Below are positions 6,565 through 13,532 of a DNA stretch of 15,173 bases, in pieces (the first letter of the stretch is position 1; every line of letters starts with the position of its first letter). The notes under the pieces are model-generated. The model worked only from the letters and a program-made list of their open reading frames with translations, was not told the origin of the DNA and did not search any database. A program made the position numbers and the translations under genes. The stretch comes from CAZYZQ01 sp964652075 (GTDB taxonomy: Bacteria > Bacillota > Clostridia > Oscillospirales > Oscillospiraceae), in NCBI GenBank assembly GCA_964652075.1, contig CAZYZQ010000054.1, positions 1-15,173 of the forward strand, given 5' to 3'.

Positions 6565-7472
6565 ATACGAAGGTGACACTCAGCGGCCTGACGCTGGACA
6601 ACCCGATCATCCCCGCCAGCGGCACATTCGGCTATGGCTATGAGTTTGCGGAGCTGTATGATATCAATATCCTCGGCTCCTTCTCCTTCAAGGGCACGAC
6701 GAAGGAGCCGCGCTTCGGCAACCCGACGCCGCGTATCGCAGAGTGCGAAGCGGGTATGCTTAATGCGGTCGGCCTGCAAAACCCGGGCGTTGAGAAGGTG
6801 ATTGCAGAGGAGCTGCCGAAGCTGCGCGCGTGCTTCCACAAGCCGGTGATTGCCAATGTCTCCGGATTTTCCATCGACGACTATGCCTATACCTGTGAAA
6901 AGCTCGACCGCGAGGAGGGCGTCGGCCTGATCGAAGTGAATGTCAGCTGCCCCAATGTACACGGCGGCGGTATGAGCTTCGGCACGGAGCCGGAGAGCGC
7001 GGCCGCTGTCATGCGCGCGGTCAAGGAAGTGACGACGAAGCCGGTCTATATCAAGCTGACGCCGAACGTGACGGACATTGTTTCGATCGCAAAGGCCTGC
7101 GAGAACGCTGGCGCGGACGGTCTGAGCCTGATTAACACCATGCTCGGCATGCGCGTCAGTCTCAAGACCAAAAAGCCGGTCATTGCAAATAAGATGGGCG
7201 GCTTCTCCGGCCCTGCAATTTTCCCGGTGGCGCTGCGGATGGTGTATCAGGTCTATGAGGCCGTTTCCATTCCGATTATCGGCATGGGCGGCGTGTCCAG
7301 TGCCGAGGACGTGCTGGAGATGCTGCTGGCGGGCGCGACTGCAGTGCAGATCGGCGCGGCGAATCTTGTCAACCCCTTTGCGTGTAAGGAGATCATCGAG
7401 GCACTGCCTGCGGTGATGCAGCAATATGGAATTGAAAACCTGACGGATCTAATTGGAGGCGCACACAAATGA
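6561..7472 (+). CDS. pyrD: Dihydroorotate dehydrogenase B (class 1B), catalytic subunit
   Basis: 303 residues from GTG 6561. It oxidises dihydroorotate to orotate with FMN in the cytoplasm and works with PyrK. Family motifs are NPIIPASGTFGYG near the N-terminus, GNPTPRIAE, VNVSCPNVHGGG with the class 1 catalytic Cys130, VYIKLTPNVTDI, GLSLINTM, and the FMN phosphate site IIGMGGVSSAEDVLEM with GATAVQIGAANL. The catalytic Cys (rather than Ser) and the adjoining pyrK identify it as the NAD-linked 1B type. The start overlaps the pyrK stop as GTGA, with AAGGAGG (6544-6550) 10 nt upstream. The frame is open back to 6483, but that part encodes the PyrK Cys motif in another frame. The stop overlaps the pyrE start as ATGA. 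Confidence 0.96.
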   Translation: MNTKVTLSGLTLDNPIIPASGTFGYGYEFAELYDINILGSFSFKGTTKEPRFGNPTPRIAECEAGMLNAVGLQNPGVEKVIAEELPKLRACFHKPVIANVSGFSIDDYAYTCEKLDREEGVGLIEVNVSCPNVHGGGMSFGTEPESAAAVMRAVKEVTTKPVYIKLTPNVTDIVSIAKACENAGADGLSLINTMLGMRVSLKTKKPVIANKMGGFSGPAIFPVALRMVYQVYEAVSIPIIGMGGVSSAEDVLEMLLAGATAVQIGAANLVNPFACKEIIEALPAVMQQYGIENLTDLIGGAHK

Positions 7473-8116
7473 CAAACATTGAAAAGCTGATTGCAACCGA
7501 TCTTCTCTCCATCGACGCGGTCTTTCTCCGCCCCGAGGAGCCGTTTACCTGGGCCAGCGGCATCAAAAGCCCGATCTACTGCGACAACCGCCTGACGCTG
7601 ACCGCACCGAAGGTGCGCACAGACGTCGAGGAGTCGCTGGCGGCTGTGATCCGTGAGCAGTATCCGGATGTCGAGGTGCTGATAGGCACCTCCACCGCCG
7701 GGATTGCCCACGCGGCCATTACAGGCCATATTCTGAACCTTCCCATGGGCTATGTCCGCGCCGGCGCGAAGGACCATGGCCGGCAGAACCAGATCGAGGG
7801 CAAGCTGGAAAAGGGGCAGAAGGTTGTCGTCGTCGAGGACCTGATCTCCACGGGCGGCAGTGTGCTGGAGGTCGTGCATGCGCTGCGTGAATTCGGCGCG
7901 GAGGTTTTGGGCATCGCCAGCATCTTCACCTACGGGATGCAGAAGGGCATCGACCGGCTGGCCGCGGCGAATGTGAAGAACCGGAGCCTGACGAACTTCG
8001 ACGTCATCGCGCAGGTCGCCGCGGACGAGGGCTATATCAAACAGGAGGATGTCAAGCGCCTGATTGCGTTCCGCAACAACCCGTCAGATGAGAGCTGGAT
8101 TGGAGCAGGGAAGTGA
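7469..8116 (+). CDS. pyrE: Orotate phosphoribosyltransferase
   Basis: 215 residues, normal for the family. It converts orotate and PRPP to OMP and pyrophosphate, the step after PyrDK. The PRPP-binding motif VVVVEDLISTGGS covers about residues 119-131, with the acidic pair E123/D124. The flexible catalytic loop AKDHGRQNQIEG (about 100-111) has the conserved Lys and His. The orotate-site residues near FTWASGIKSPIYCDNR and the GTSTAGIAHA loop are present. It starts at ATG 7469 overlapping the pyrD stop, with GGAGG (7455-7459) 9 nt upstream. Its TGA overlaps the GTG of pyrB. Confidence 0.96.
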   Translation: MTNIEKLIATDLLSIDAVFLRPEEPFTWASGIKSPIYCDNRLTLTAPKVRTDVEESLAAVIREQYPDVEVLIGTSTAGIAHAAITGHILNLPMGYVRAGAKDHGRQNQIEGKLEKGQKVVVVEDLISTGGSVLEVVHALREFGAEVLGIASIFTYGMQKGIDRLAAANVKNRSLTNFDVIAQVAADEGYIKQEDVKRLIAFRNNPSDESWIGAGK

Positions 8117-9030
8117 GACACCTGATTGACATTCTTGATCTCACGACAGAGGAGATCGATGAACTGCTGGACATGGCGGGCCGGATCATTGAACACCCTG
8201 ACGACTATCGGGAGGTCTGCCATGGGAAGAAGCTGGCCACGCTGTTCTTTGAACCGTCGACGCGCACACGTCTGAGCTTTGAAGCGGCGATGTACGAGCT
8301 GGGCGGCAATGTGCTGGGCTTTTCCGAGGCACAGAGCAGCTCCGCGTCCAAGGGCGAGAGCGTCTCCGACACGGTACGCGTCGTGAGCTGCTATGCCGAT
8401 ATCATCGCCATGCGGCACCCGAAGGAGGGCGCACCGCTGGTGGCATCCATGAAGAGTCTCGTCCCGATTATCAACGCGGGCGACGGCGGCCACAACCATC
8501 CGACGCAGACATTGACGGATCTTCTGACAATCCTCCGCGACAAGGGCGGCTTTTCCGGCCTGACGGTTGGCCTTTGCGGTGACCTCAAGTTTGGGCGGAC
8601 AGTACACAGCCTGATTGGCGCGATGTCGCGCTATCCCGGCGTGCGGTTCGTTCTGGTTTCTCCGCAGGAGCTGCGTGTGCCGGATTATATCAAGACCGAT
8701 GTGCTGGAAAAGCATGGCATCGACTATCTGGAGACGACGGAGCTGGAGTCTGTCATGCCGGAACTGGACATCCTGTATATGACGCGCGTGCAGCGCGAGC
8801 GCTTCTTTAACGAACAGGACTATATCCGCCTGAAGGATAGCTACATCCTGACGCGCGCGAAGCTGCGTGCGGCCAAGTCCGACCTGTCCATTCTGCATCC
8901 GCTGCCGCGCGTGAATGAGATCGCCGTCGAGGTGGACGACGACCCGCGCGCACGCTACTTTGAGCAGGCGAAAAACGGGAAATACGTGCGCATGGCGCTG
9001 ATTATGAAGCTGCTGGGGGTGGAGGTATGA
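8113..9030 (+). CDS. pyrB: Aspartate carbamoyltransferase, catalytic chain
   Basis: 305 residues, typical of ATCase catalytic chains. It joins carbamoyl phosphate and aspartate to give N-carbamoyl-L-aspartate, the first committed pyrimidine step. The carbamoyl phosphate site FFEPSTRTRLSFE has STRTR at residues 49-53. HNHPTQTLTDLLTI, the aspartate-loop region YMTRVQRERF and HPLPRVNEI (from His262) are intact. It starts at GTG 8113 within the pyrE stop. Its own stop overlaps the ATG of pyrI, so catalytic and regulatory chains are translationally coupled. That fits assembly of a multi-subunit, allosteric ATCase of the E. coli type. Confidence 0.96.
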   Translation: MRHLIDILDLTTEEIDELLDMAGRIIEHPDDYREVCHGKKLATLFFEPSTRTRLSFEAAMYELGGNVLGFSEAQSSSASKGESVSDTVRVVSCYADIIAMRHPKEGAPLVASMKSLVPIINAGDGGHNHPTQTLTDLLTILRDKGGFSGLTVGLCGDLKFGRTVHSLIGAMSRYPGVRFVLVSPQELRVPDYIKTDVLEKHGIDYLETTELESVMPELDILYMTRVQRERFFNEQDYIRLKDSYILTRAKLRAAKSDLSILHPLPRVNEIAVEVDDDPRARYFEQAKNGKYVRMALIMKLLGVEV

Positions 9031-9443
9031 TTGTCAATCCGATTGTCAACGGCATTGTCCTCGACCACATCACGGCAGGCAAGGCGATGGAGATCTACAA
9101 CATCCTGAAGCTTGGAGAGCTGGACTGCACCGTCGCAATCATCAAAAACGCCGACAGCCGGAAGATGGGGAAAAAGGATATCCTGAAAATCTGTGACCTC
9201 ATTGATCTGGACCTCGACATTCTGGCGTTTATCGACCCCGGCATCACGGTGAACGTGATCCGGGACGGCAAAAAGGTGGAACGCCGGCACCTGAAGCTGC
9301 CGGAGCGCGTCACGGGCGTCCTGCGCTGCAAGAACCCGCGCTGCATCACCAGCGTGGAGCAGGGGCTGCCGCAGGTGTTCAAGCTGACAGACCGTGAAAA
9401 CCGGGTGTACAGATGCCTGTACTGCGAGTCTGAGGCAAAATAA
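9027..9443 (+). CDS. pyrI: Aspartate carbamoyltransferase, regulatory chain
   Basis: 138 residues. The N-terminal nucleotide-binding domain begins MIVNPIVNGIVLDHI and includes GKAMEIYNILKLG. The C-terminal zinc domain carries Cys101, Cys106, Cys130 and Cys133 (CKNPRC...CLYC), the same spacing pattern as E. coli PyrI. It does not catalyse. It binds CTP/UTP or ATP and holds PyrB trimers in the allosteric holoenzyme. The ATG at 9027 overlaps the pyrB stop. It is the last gene of the operon, followed 5 nt later by a strong terminator. Its presence suggests feedback control at enzyme level in addition to leader attenuation. Confidence 0.96.
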   Translation: MIVNPIVNGIVLDHITAGKAMEIYNILKLGELDCTVAIIKNADSRKMGKKDILKICDLIDLDLDILAFIDPGITVNVIRDGKKVERRHLKLPERVTGVLRCKNPRCITSVEQGLPQVFKLTDRENRVYRCLYCESEAK

Positions 9444-9448
9444 GTAGA

Positions 9449-9480
9449 AAATGGCGGCTCAGTTTGAGTCGCCATTTTTT
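9449..9480. terminator. Intrinsic terminator ending the pyr operon, shared with the convergent operon
   Basis: AAATGGCGGCTCA (9449-9461) pairs with TGAGTCGCCATTT (9465-9477), 13 bp with one G-U wobble. The loop is 3 nt and a T-run reaches 9480. The convergent 68-residue gene ends at 9479, inside the T-run. On the minus strand the same hairpin is preceded by A and followed by TTTTCTA, so it can also stop that transcript. Confidence 0.92.
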
Positions 9481-9685
9481 ATGATGTTTTGGAGTTCTGA
9501 ATGATCTTCACGACCCGTCCGCCGACAAAGCAGGAAATCGCACCGGAGAGAGTGCCGACGAGAAGAAGATCGAGATAGAAGATGCCGTAGTTGGAGCCGT
9601 TCCAGTCATAGCAAGCGATATGCAGGAAAAGAAACACCAGAAACAGCACCACACAGGTCCGAAATCCGTATTTCAGTCCCCTCAA
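9479..9685 (-). CDS. Small two-helix membrane protein, unknown function
   Basis: A 68-residue frame from TTG 9685, beginning MRGLKYGFRTCVVLFLVF. Two hydrophobic segments are visible: about residues 10-26, and 36-58 (IFYLDLLLVGTLSGAISCF), the second followed by basic GGRVVKII. GGGAG lies 8 nt upstream of the TTG and overlaps the end of mscS, whose stop is only 3 nt before this start. The gene is therefore likely translated with mscS. I do not recognise a family. It could be a small channel partner or an unrelated orphan. The good ribosome binding site, tight spacing and membrane-protein composition argue that it is real, but the TTG start lowers certainty. Confidence 0.6.
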   Translation of the reverse strand: MRGLKYGFRTCVVLFLVFLFLHIACYDWNGSNYGIFYLDLLLVGTLSGAISCFVGGRVVKIIQNSKTS

Positions 9686-9688
9686 CGC

Positions 9689-10492
9689 TTATTCTCCCTT
9701 GTCGAGATGCACATTCAGGTGCGGGTAGCTCATCTCAATGCCGTTCTGATCGAACGCCGTTTTGACCGCTTCCAGACCGGTAAAGTACGCCGTCCAGTAG
9801 TCGGCGGCGGTGGCCCAGTAGCGGAGGATGTACTGAATGCAGCTCTCACCGTACTCGCTGACATATGTCTCAACACCCGGCGTTTCCAGCTTGCAGGAAA
9901 CGGAGTCGGCAGCGGCGCGCAGCGCCTGCATCACAGCCTGCGGCGCGCAGTTATAGCTGGCCGAGACGGTGAGGTCAACACGGCGGGTGCCCTGCGCGGA
10001 GTAGTTGATGACCTTGGCGGCGGCGGTGTCACTGTTCGGAATATAGACGCGCTTATTGTCCGGGGTGATCAGAACGGTGTAGGTCATGGAGATTGCGTCG
10101 ACCGTGCCGGCCTCGCCGTTGACCTCGACAAAATCACCGGTGTGGAACGGATGCGTCGTCAGGACAGTGATGCCGCCGACCACGTTCGACAGGCTGTTCT
10201 GTACAGCCAGCGAGAAGGCGAGGGAGACGACGGACAGCAGCGCAACCAGAGAGGTTGTGTTGATGCCGAGCGATTCTGCGACGATCAGAATCAGGATGAA
10301 ATACAGCAGAATGCGCATGACCTGCTTGAGGAAGGTGTGCATCCCACGCTCGAGCTTGGACTTCTGAAGACCGCGCACGAAGAGCTTGAGCAGGATGCGG
10401 ATGACGATGATCCCTACAATCAAGATGATGATCGCAGGAATCAGGCGTTCCAACGTCATGGAACTCAGAAATTGCTTGATGGTATCTTGCAT
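9689..10492 (-). CDS. mscS: Small-conductance mechanosensitive channel, MscS family
   Basis: 267 residues, close to E. coli MscS in size. It opens under membrane tension to release solutes during hypo-osmotic shock. Three membrane helices are visible: about residues 17-39, 58-76 and 81-110. The last is the pore helix SLVALLSVVSLAFSLAVQNS, rich in Gly/Ala/Ser. The soluble vestibule begins with GDFVEVNGEAGTVDAISM and includes the family IPNS motif (151-154). The ATG at 10492 has GAGGG about 7 nt upstream. No separate promoter is evident in the 60 bp behind ftsH, so it may be expressed by readthrough from ftsH past a GC-rich hairpin. Confidence 0.93.
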   Translation of the reverse strand: MQDTIKQFLSSMTLERLIPAIIILIVGIIVIRILLKLFVRGLQKSKLERGMHTFLKQVMRILLYFILILIVAESLGINTTSLVALLSVVSLAFSLAVQNSLSNVVGGITVLTTHPFHTGDFVEVNGEAGTVDAISMTYTVLITPDNKRVYIPNSDTAAAKVINYSAQGTRRVDLTVSASYNCAPQAVMQALRAAADSVSCKLETPGVETYVSEYGESCIQYILRYWATAADYWTAYFTGLEAVKTAFDQNGIEMSYPHLNVHLDKGE

Positions 10493-10525
10493 TTTGGTTC
10501 CCTCTTTCTATGTAGTTTTCTCAAA

Positions 10526-10548
10526 CGGGGCCGCGGATTGCGGCCCCG
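10526..10548 (-). terminator. GC-rich hairpin between ftsH and mscS (possible partial terminator)
   Basis: CGGGGCCGC (10526-10534) and its perfect complement GCGGCCCCG (10540-10548) form a 9-bp stem with a 5-nt loop, just after the ftsH stop at 10553. On the minus strand only TTTGAGAAAA follows, a weak U-tract. It may be an inefficient terminator or a 3'-end stabiliser that lowers mscS expression relative to ftsH. Confidence 0.5.
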
Positions 10549-10552
10549 CAGA

Positions 10553-12478
10553 TCACACTTCTGCTTCGCTGTCGGGCAGCGCTTCCGGCGTTTCAGCATG
10601 CTCTGAAATGCGGTTCTTGTCCGCATTGACATACTGCATCAGCTCATCGCCTGTAATCGTCTCCTTTTCGAACAGATACAGGGCGATTTCGTCCAGCAGC
10701 GGGCGGTGCGCGCAGAGAATCTCTTTTGACTCCTCATAGCAGGCGGCGAGCAGCGTACGGATTTCCGCATCCGCCTCGGCGGCTGTGGTGTCCGCGCAGT
10801 TCATGACGGTCTGGCCGTCCAGATACTGGTTTGCCGTGCCGGAGAGCGCCATCAGGCCGAATTTGTTGCTCATGCCGAACTGCGTGACCATCTTGCGCGC
10901 AAGATCGGTCGCCTTTTCAATGTCGACTGCAGCGCCGGTCGTCTGGGCCCCAAACACAGTCTCCTCGGCAGCGCGGCCGGCAAGCAGCGTACGCAGCTCG
11001 ACGAGAAGCTCTTCTTTGGTGTTGAGGAATTTTTCCTCCTCCGGCAGCTGCATCGTATAACCAAGCGCGCCCGAGGTGTGCGGGACAATCGTGATTTTTG
11101 AAACGGGCTGCGAGTGCTTTTGCAGCGCCGCGACGAGCGCATGGCCAACCTCGTGGTAGGAAACGATACGCTTTTCGACATCTGTCAGCACGGTGCCCTT
11201 TTTCTCGGTGCCCGCAATGACAACCTCGAAGGAGATCAGCAGATCCTGCTGGTTGACGGCCTGACGCCCCTGACGGACGGCACGCAGCGCCGCCTCGTTG
11301 ACAAGGTTTGCAAGATCCGCGCCGACCGCGCCCGCCGTGGCCTGCGCGATTTTGCGCAGGTCGACGTCCTCCGAGAGCTTGATGTTGCGCGTGTGGACGC
11401 GAAGCGTCTGGTAGCGGCCCTCCAGATTCGGCCGATCGACGATGATTCGCCGGTCAAAGCGTCCGGCGCGCAGCAGCGCCTTGTCCAGAATTTCCGGCCG
11501 GTTGGTGGCAGCCAGAATGACGACGCCCTTGCTGGAGTCAAAGCCGTCAATCTCAGAGAGCAGCTGGTTCAGCGTCTGCTCGCGCTCGTCGTTGCCGCCG
11601 AGACGGGAGTCGCGGCTCTTGCCGATGGCGTCGATCTCATCGATAAAGATGATCGCAGGGGCCTGTTTGGCCGCCTGATCGAACAGATCGCGTACGCGGC
11701 TCGCGCCGACGCCGACAAACATTTCCACAAAGTCAGAGCCAGCAATCGAGAAGAACGGGACGCCCGCTTCGCCCGCAACGGCCTTGGCCAGCAGCGTCTT
11801 GCCGGTACCGGGGGAGCCGATAAGCAGCGCGCCCTTCGGCAGCTTTGCGCCGATTGCGGCGTATTTCTGCGGGTTGTGCAAAAAGTCGATGATTTCCTTC
11901 AGAGAATCTTTCGCTTCGTCCTGCCCGGCAACGTCGGCAAAGGTGACGCCCGTCTTTTTCTCAACGGTGTAGACCTTCGCCTTGCTCTGTCCCATGCCCA
12001 TCGGCCCGCCGCCCAGGTGCTTGCTCATCCCGCGCATGAGCAGCATGAACAACAGGTACATAACCGCGACCGGCAGAACCCATGAGACAATAAAGCTCAA
12101 AATCGGGTTCGTCTGCTCGGCAACCTCACCGTAGCAGGCGACATTGTGGACATTGAGCGTTTCAATGAGATCGTTGAGCTGGAAATTCACGATATAGCCG
12201 GTGTAGTAGTGTTTTTCGCTCAGACCGGATTCTTTTTCTTTGGGGTAGATGTTGATCCGGTCGGTGCCGAATTCAACAGATTCCACCTCGCCGTCTTCCA
12301 CCATCTGGAGAAAATCGGTATATGTGATTTTCTCCTCGGAGCGTGAAGCGACGCTGGCAAGAATCAGGTTGAACAGGATTGTCACAATAACGGCTACCGC
12401 AATCAGCGTGAGGATCATCTTTGTAGGCGGACGGCCCGGCTCACGCTTGTTCTGATCGTTCTTTTGATTTGGATTCAA
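10553..12478 (-). CDS. ftsH: ATP-dependent zinc metalloprotease FtsH
   Basis: 641 residues, full family length. A membrane-anchored AAA+ protease that degrades misfolded and regulatory membrane proteins. Domains in order: membrane helix at about 21-43, a short external domain (about 45-122), second helix (about 124-150), AAA+ module, protease domain. The AAA+ module has Walker A GSPGTGKT (221-228), Walker B IIFIDE (276-281) and the second region of homology with R337/R340 (LLRAGRFDRR). The zinc motif is HEVGH (442-446), with a probable third ligand Asp519. Usual forms are GPPGTGKT and HEAGH, so two near-motif substitutions are present; key residues remain. The start is TTG 12478, supported by AGGAGG 8 nt upstream and a promoter upstream of it. 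The C-terminal tail is acidic. mscS follows on the same strand. Confidence 0.96.
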   Translation of the reverse strand: MNPNQKNDQNKREPGRPPTKMILTLIAVAVIVTILFNLILASVASRSEEKITYTDFLQMVEDGEVESVEFGTDRINIYPKEKESGLSEKHYYTGYIVNFQLNDLIETLNVHNVACYGEVAEQTNPILSFIVSWVLPVAVMYLLFMLLMRGMSKHLGGGPMGMGQSKAKVYTVEKKTGVTFADVAGQDEAKDSLKEIIDFLHNPQKYAAIGAKLPKGALLIGSPGTGKTLLAKAVAGEAGVPFFSIAGSDFVEMFVGVGASRVRDLFDQAAKQAPAIIFIDEIDAIGKSRDSRLGGNDEREQTLNQLLSEIDGFDSSKGVVILAATNRPEILDKALLRAGRFDRRIIVDRPNLEGRYQTLRVHTRNIKLSEDVDLRKIAQATAGAVGADLANLVNEAALRAVRQGRQAVNQQDLLISFEVVIAGTEKKGTVLTDVEKRIVSYHEVGHALVAALQKHSQPVSKITIVPHTSGALGYTMQLPEEEKFLNTKEELLVELRTLLAGRAAEETVFGAQTTGAAVDIEKATDLARKMVTQFGMSNKFGLMALSGTANQYLDGQTVMNCADTTAAEADAEIRTLLAACYEESKEILCAHRPLLDEIALYLFEKETITGDELMQYVNADKNRISEHAETPEALPDSEAEV

Positions 12479-12521
12479 TCAAACTGCCTCCTTTCGTAGA
12501 AAACAGCAAATATTCTTGACT

Positions 12522-12550
12522 AATATAGCATAGAACCCCGGTGCTTGCAA
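12522..12550 (-). promoter_or_regulatory. Sigma-A promoter (extended -10) for ftsH
   Basis: On the minus strand, TTGCAA (12545-12550) and TATATT (complement of 12522-12527) are 17 bp apart. The -10 is preceded by TGC, an extended -10. It lies about 45 bp upstream of the TTG start. No CIRCE-like inverted repeat is seen. Confidence 0.75.
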
Positions 12551-12599
12551 GAAATACCCCTGAATTCCGTGTGAATTTTCTGTAAATTTGAGTTTTTGG

Positions 12600-12628
12600 T
12601 TGTTCTTGACAGTCTTCTGTGATATAAT
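12600..12628 (+). promoter_or_regulatory. Extended -10 promoter for the rRNA methyltransferase gene
   Basis: TATAAT at 12623-12628 is preceded by TGA, giving an extended -10. A weak -35, TTGTTC (12600-12605), sits 17 bp upstream. A perfect TTGACA at 12606-12611 is present but only 11 bp from the -10, so it cannot be the partner. The leader to the ATG is about 65 nt, and I see no clear structure in it. Confidence 0.65.
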
Positions 12629-12701
12629 ACACGCGGCGGCGGATGACTGTTTCAGTTTCCGTCGAATTCAACGCGATTTTGGCGTTTTGGGAGAGAAAAG
12701 C

Positions 12702-13487
12702 ATGAGAGAGAACCGGAATCCCCGCCGTTCTCCCGCCCGGCGGGACGAAACGGAGCTGGAAGGGATGCTGGAGGGCCGCAATGCGGTCACCGAGGCGCTC
12801 AAGGCGGGGCGGCCAATCAATAAATTATATGTCGCGTCCGGGGATACCGACTGGGGCCTCGGCCGAATTATCGCACAGGCGAAGGACGCAGGGATTGTCG
12901 TGCAGGAGGTGGAGAGAAGCCGCCTGGACGCCATGAGCCAGACCGGCGTACACCAAGGCGTGATCGCCATGTGCGCCGCGCACGCGTACAGCACGGTCGA
13001 CGAGATTCTCGCCCGCGCGCAGGAGAAGGGGGAGCCGCCGCTGCTTGTGATTTGCGATGATCTGTCCGATCCGCACAATCTGGGCGCCATCCTGCGGACT
13101 GCGGAGTGCGCGGGCGCGCATGGCGTGATCATCCCGAAGCGCCGCAGTGTCGCACTGACACCGACGGTCGCCAAGGCCTCGGCGGGTGCTGTCGAATATA
13201 TGCCTGTAGCGCGCGTGTCCAATCTGGCGGGCACGATCCGTGACCTCCAGAAAAAAGGCGTCTGGATCTATGGCACCGCCGCGGACGGCGCCGTGCCGCT
13301 GTATGAGGTGGATCTGAAGGGTCCCGCGGCCATTGTCATCGGCAATGAGGGCGACGGGATGCGCCGTCTGGTGACGGAGTGCTGCGATTTTAAAGTCAGC
13401 ATCCCGATGAAGGGGCATATCTCCTCCCTGAATGCGTCGGTTGCGGCCGCTGTGCTGCTCTACGAGGCCGTGCGCCAACGCGGTTGA
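12702..13487 (+). CDS. rlmB: 23S rRNA 2'-O-methyltransferase, TrmH/RlmB (SPOUT) family
   Basis: 261 residues from ATG 12702. By family it methylates a ribose of 23S rRNA (G2251 in E. coli) using S-adenosylmethionine. A short basic tail (RENRNPRRSPARR) precedes the substrate-binding domain, which starts at LEGRNAVTEAL (about 23-33). The SPOUT catalytic domain has motif 1 DPHNLGAILRTAECAGAHGV (N126, R132), motif 2 IVIGNEGDGM (E216) and motif 3 IPMKGHISSLNASVAAAVLLYEA (N244). GGGAG upstream supports this ATG; the frame is open further upstream to 12588, but that part would include the promoter. It is divergent from ftsH. The next gene starts 45 nt later on the same strand, so the two may be co-transcribed. 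RlmB is the best fit; another TrmH-family 23S methyltransferase is possible. Confidence 0.9.
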   Translation: MRENRNPRRSPARRDETELEGMLEGRNAVTEALKAGRPINKLYVASGDTDWGLGRIIAQAKDAGIVVQEVERSRLDAMSQTGVHQGVIAMCAAHAYSTVDEILARAQEKGEPPLLVICDDLSDPHNLGAILRTAECAGAHGVIIPKRRSVALTPTVAKASAGAVEYMPVARVSNLAGTIRDLQKKGVWIYGTAADGAVPLYEVDLKGPAAIVIGNEGDGMRRLVTECCDFKVSIPMKGHISSLNASVAAAVLLYEAVRQRG

Positions 13488-13532
13488 CGGCCATATCTGT
13501 AATGAATTTGTGAAAGACGAGGTGAGTGGACC

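Noticed and set aside
6501..7424. A 307-codon open frame on the minus strand across pyrD
   Set aside because: His/Arg-rich shadow of a well-supported pyrD. The same applies to minus-strand frames at 503-1537, 3308-4240, 4334-5152 and 8032-8898, and to the plus-strand frame at 9620-10606.
11114..12085. A 323-codon open frame on the plus strand inside ftsH
   Set aside because: The opposite strand encodes unmistakable AAA+ and zinc protease motifs. This frame has no family features and no convincing start signal.
12606..12628. A consensus TTGACA/TATAAT promoter before rlmB
   Set aside because: The spacer is only 11 bp, too short for sigma-A. The extended -10 with TTGTTC at 17 bp is the more plausible reading.
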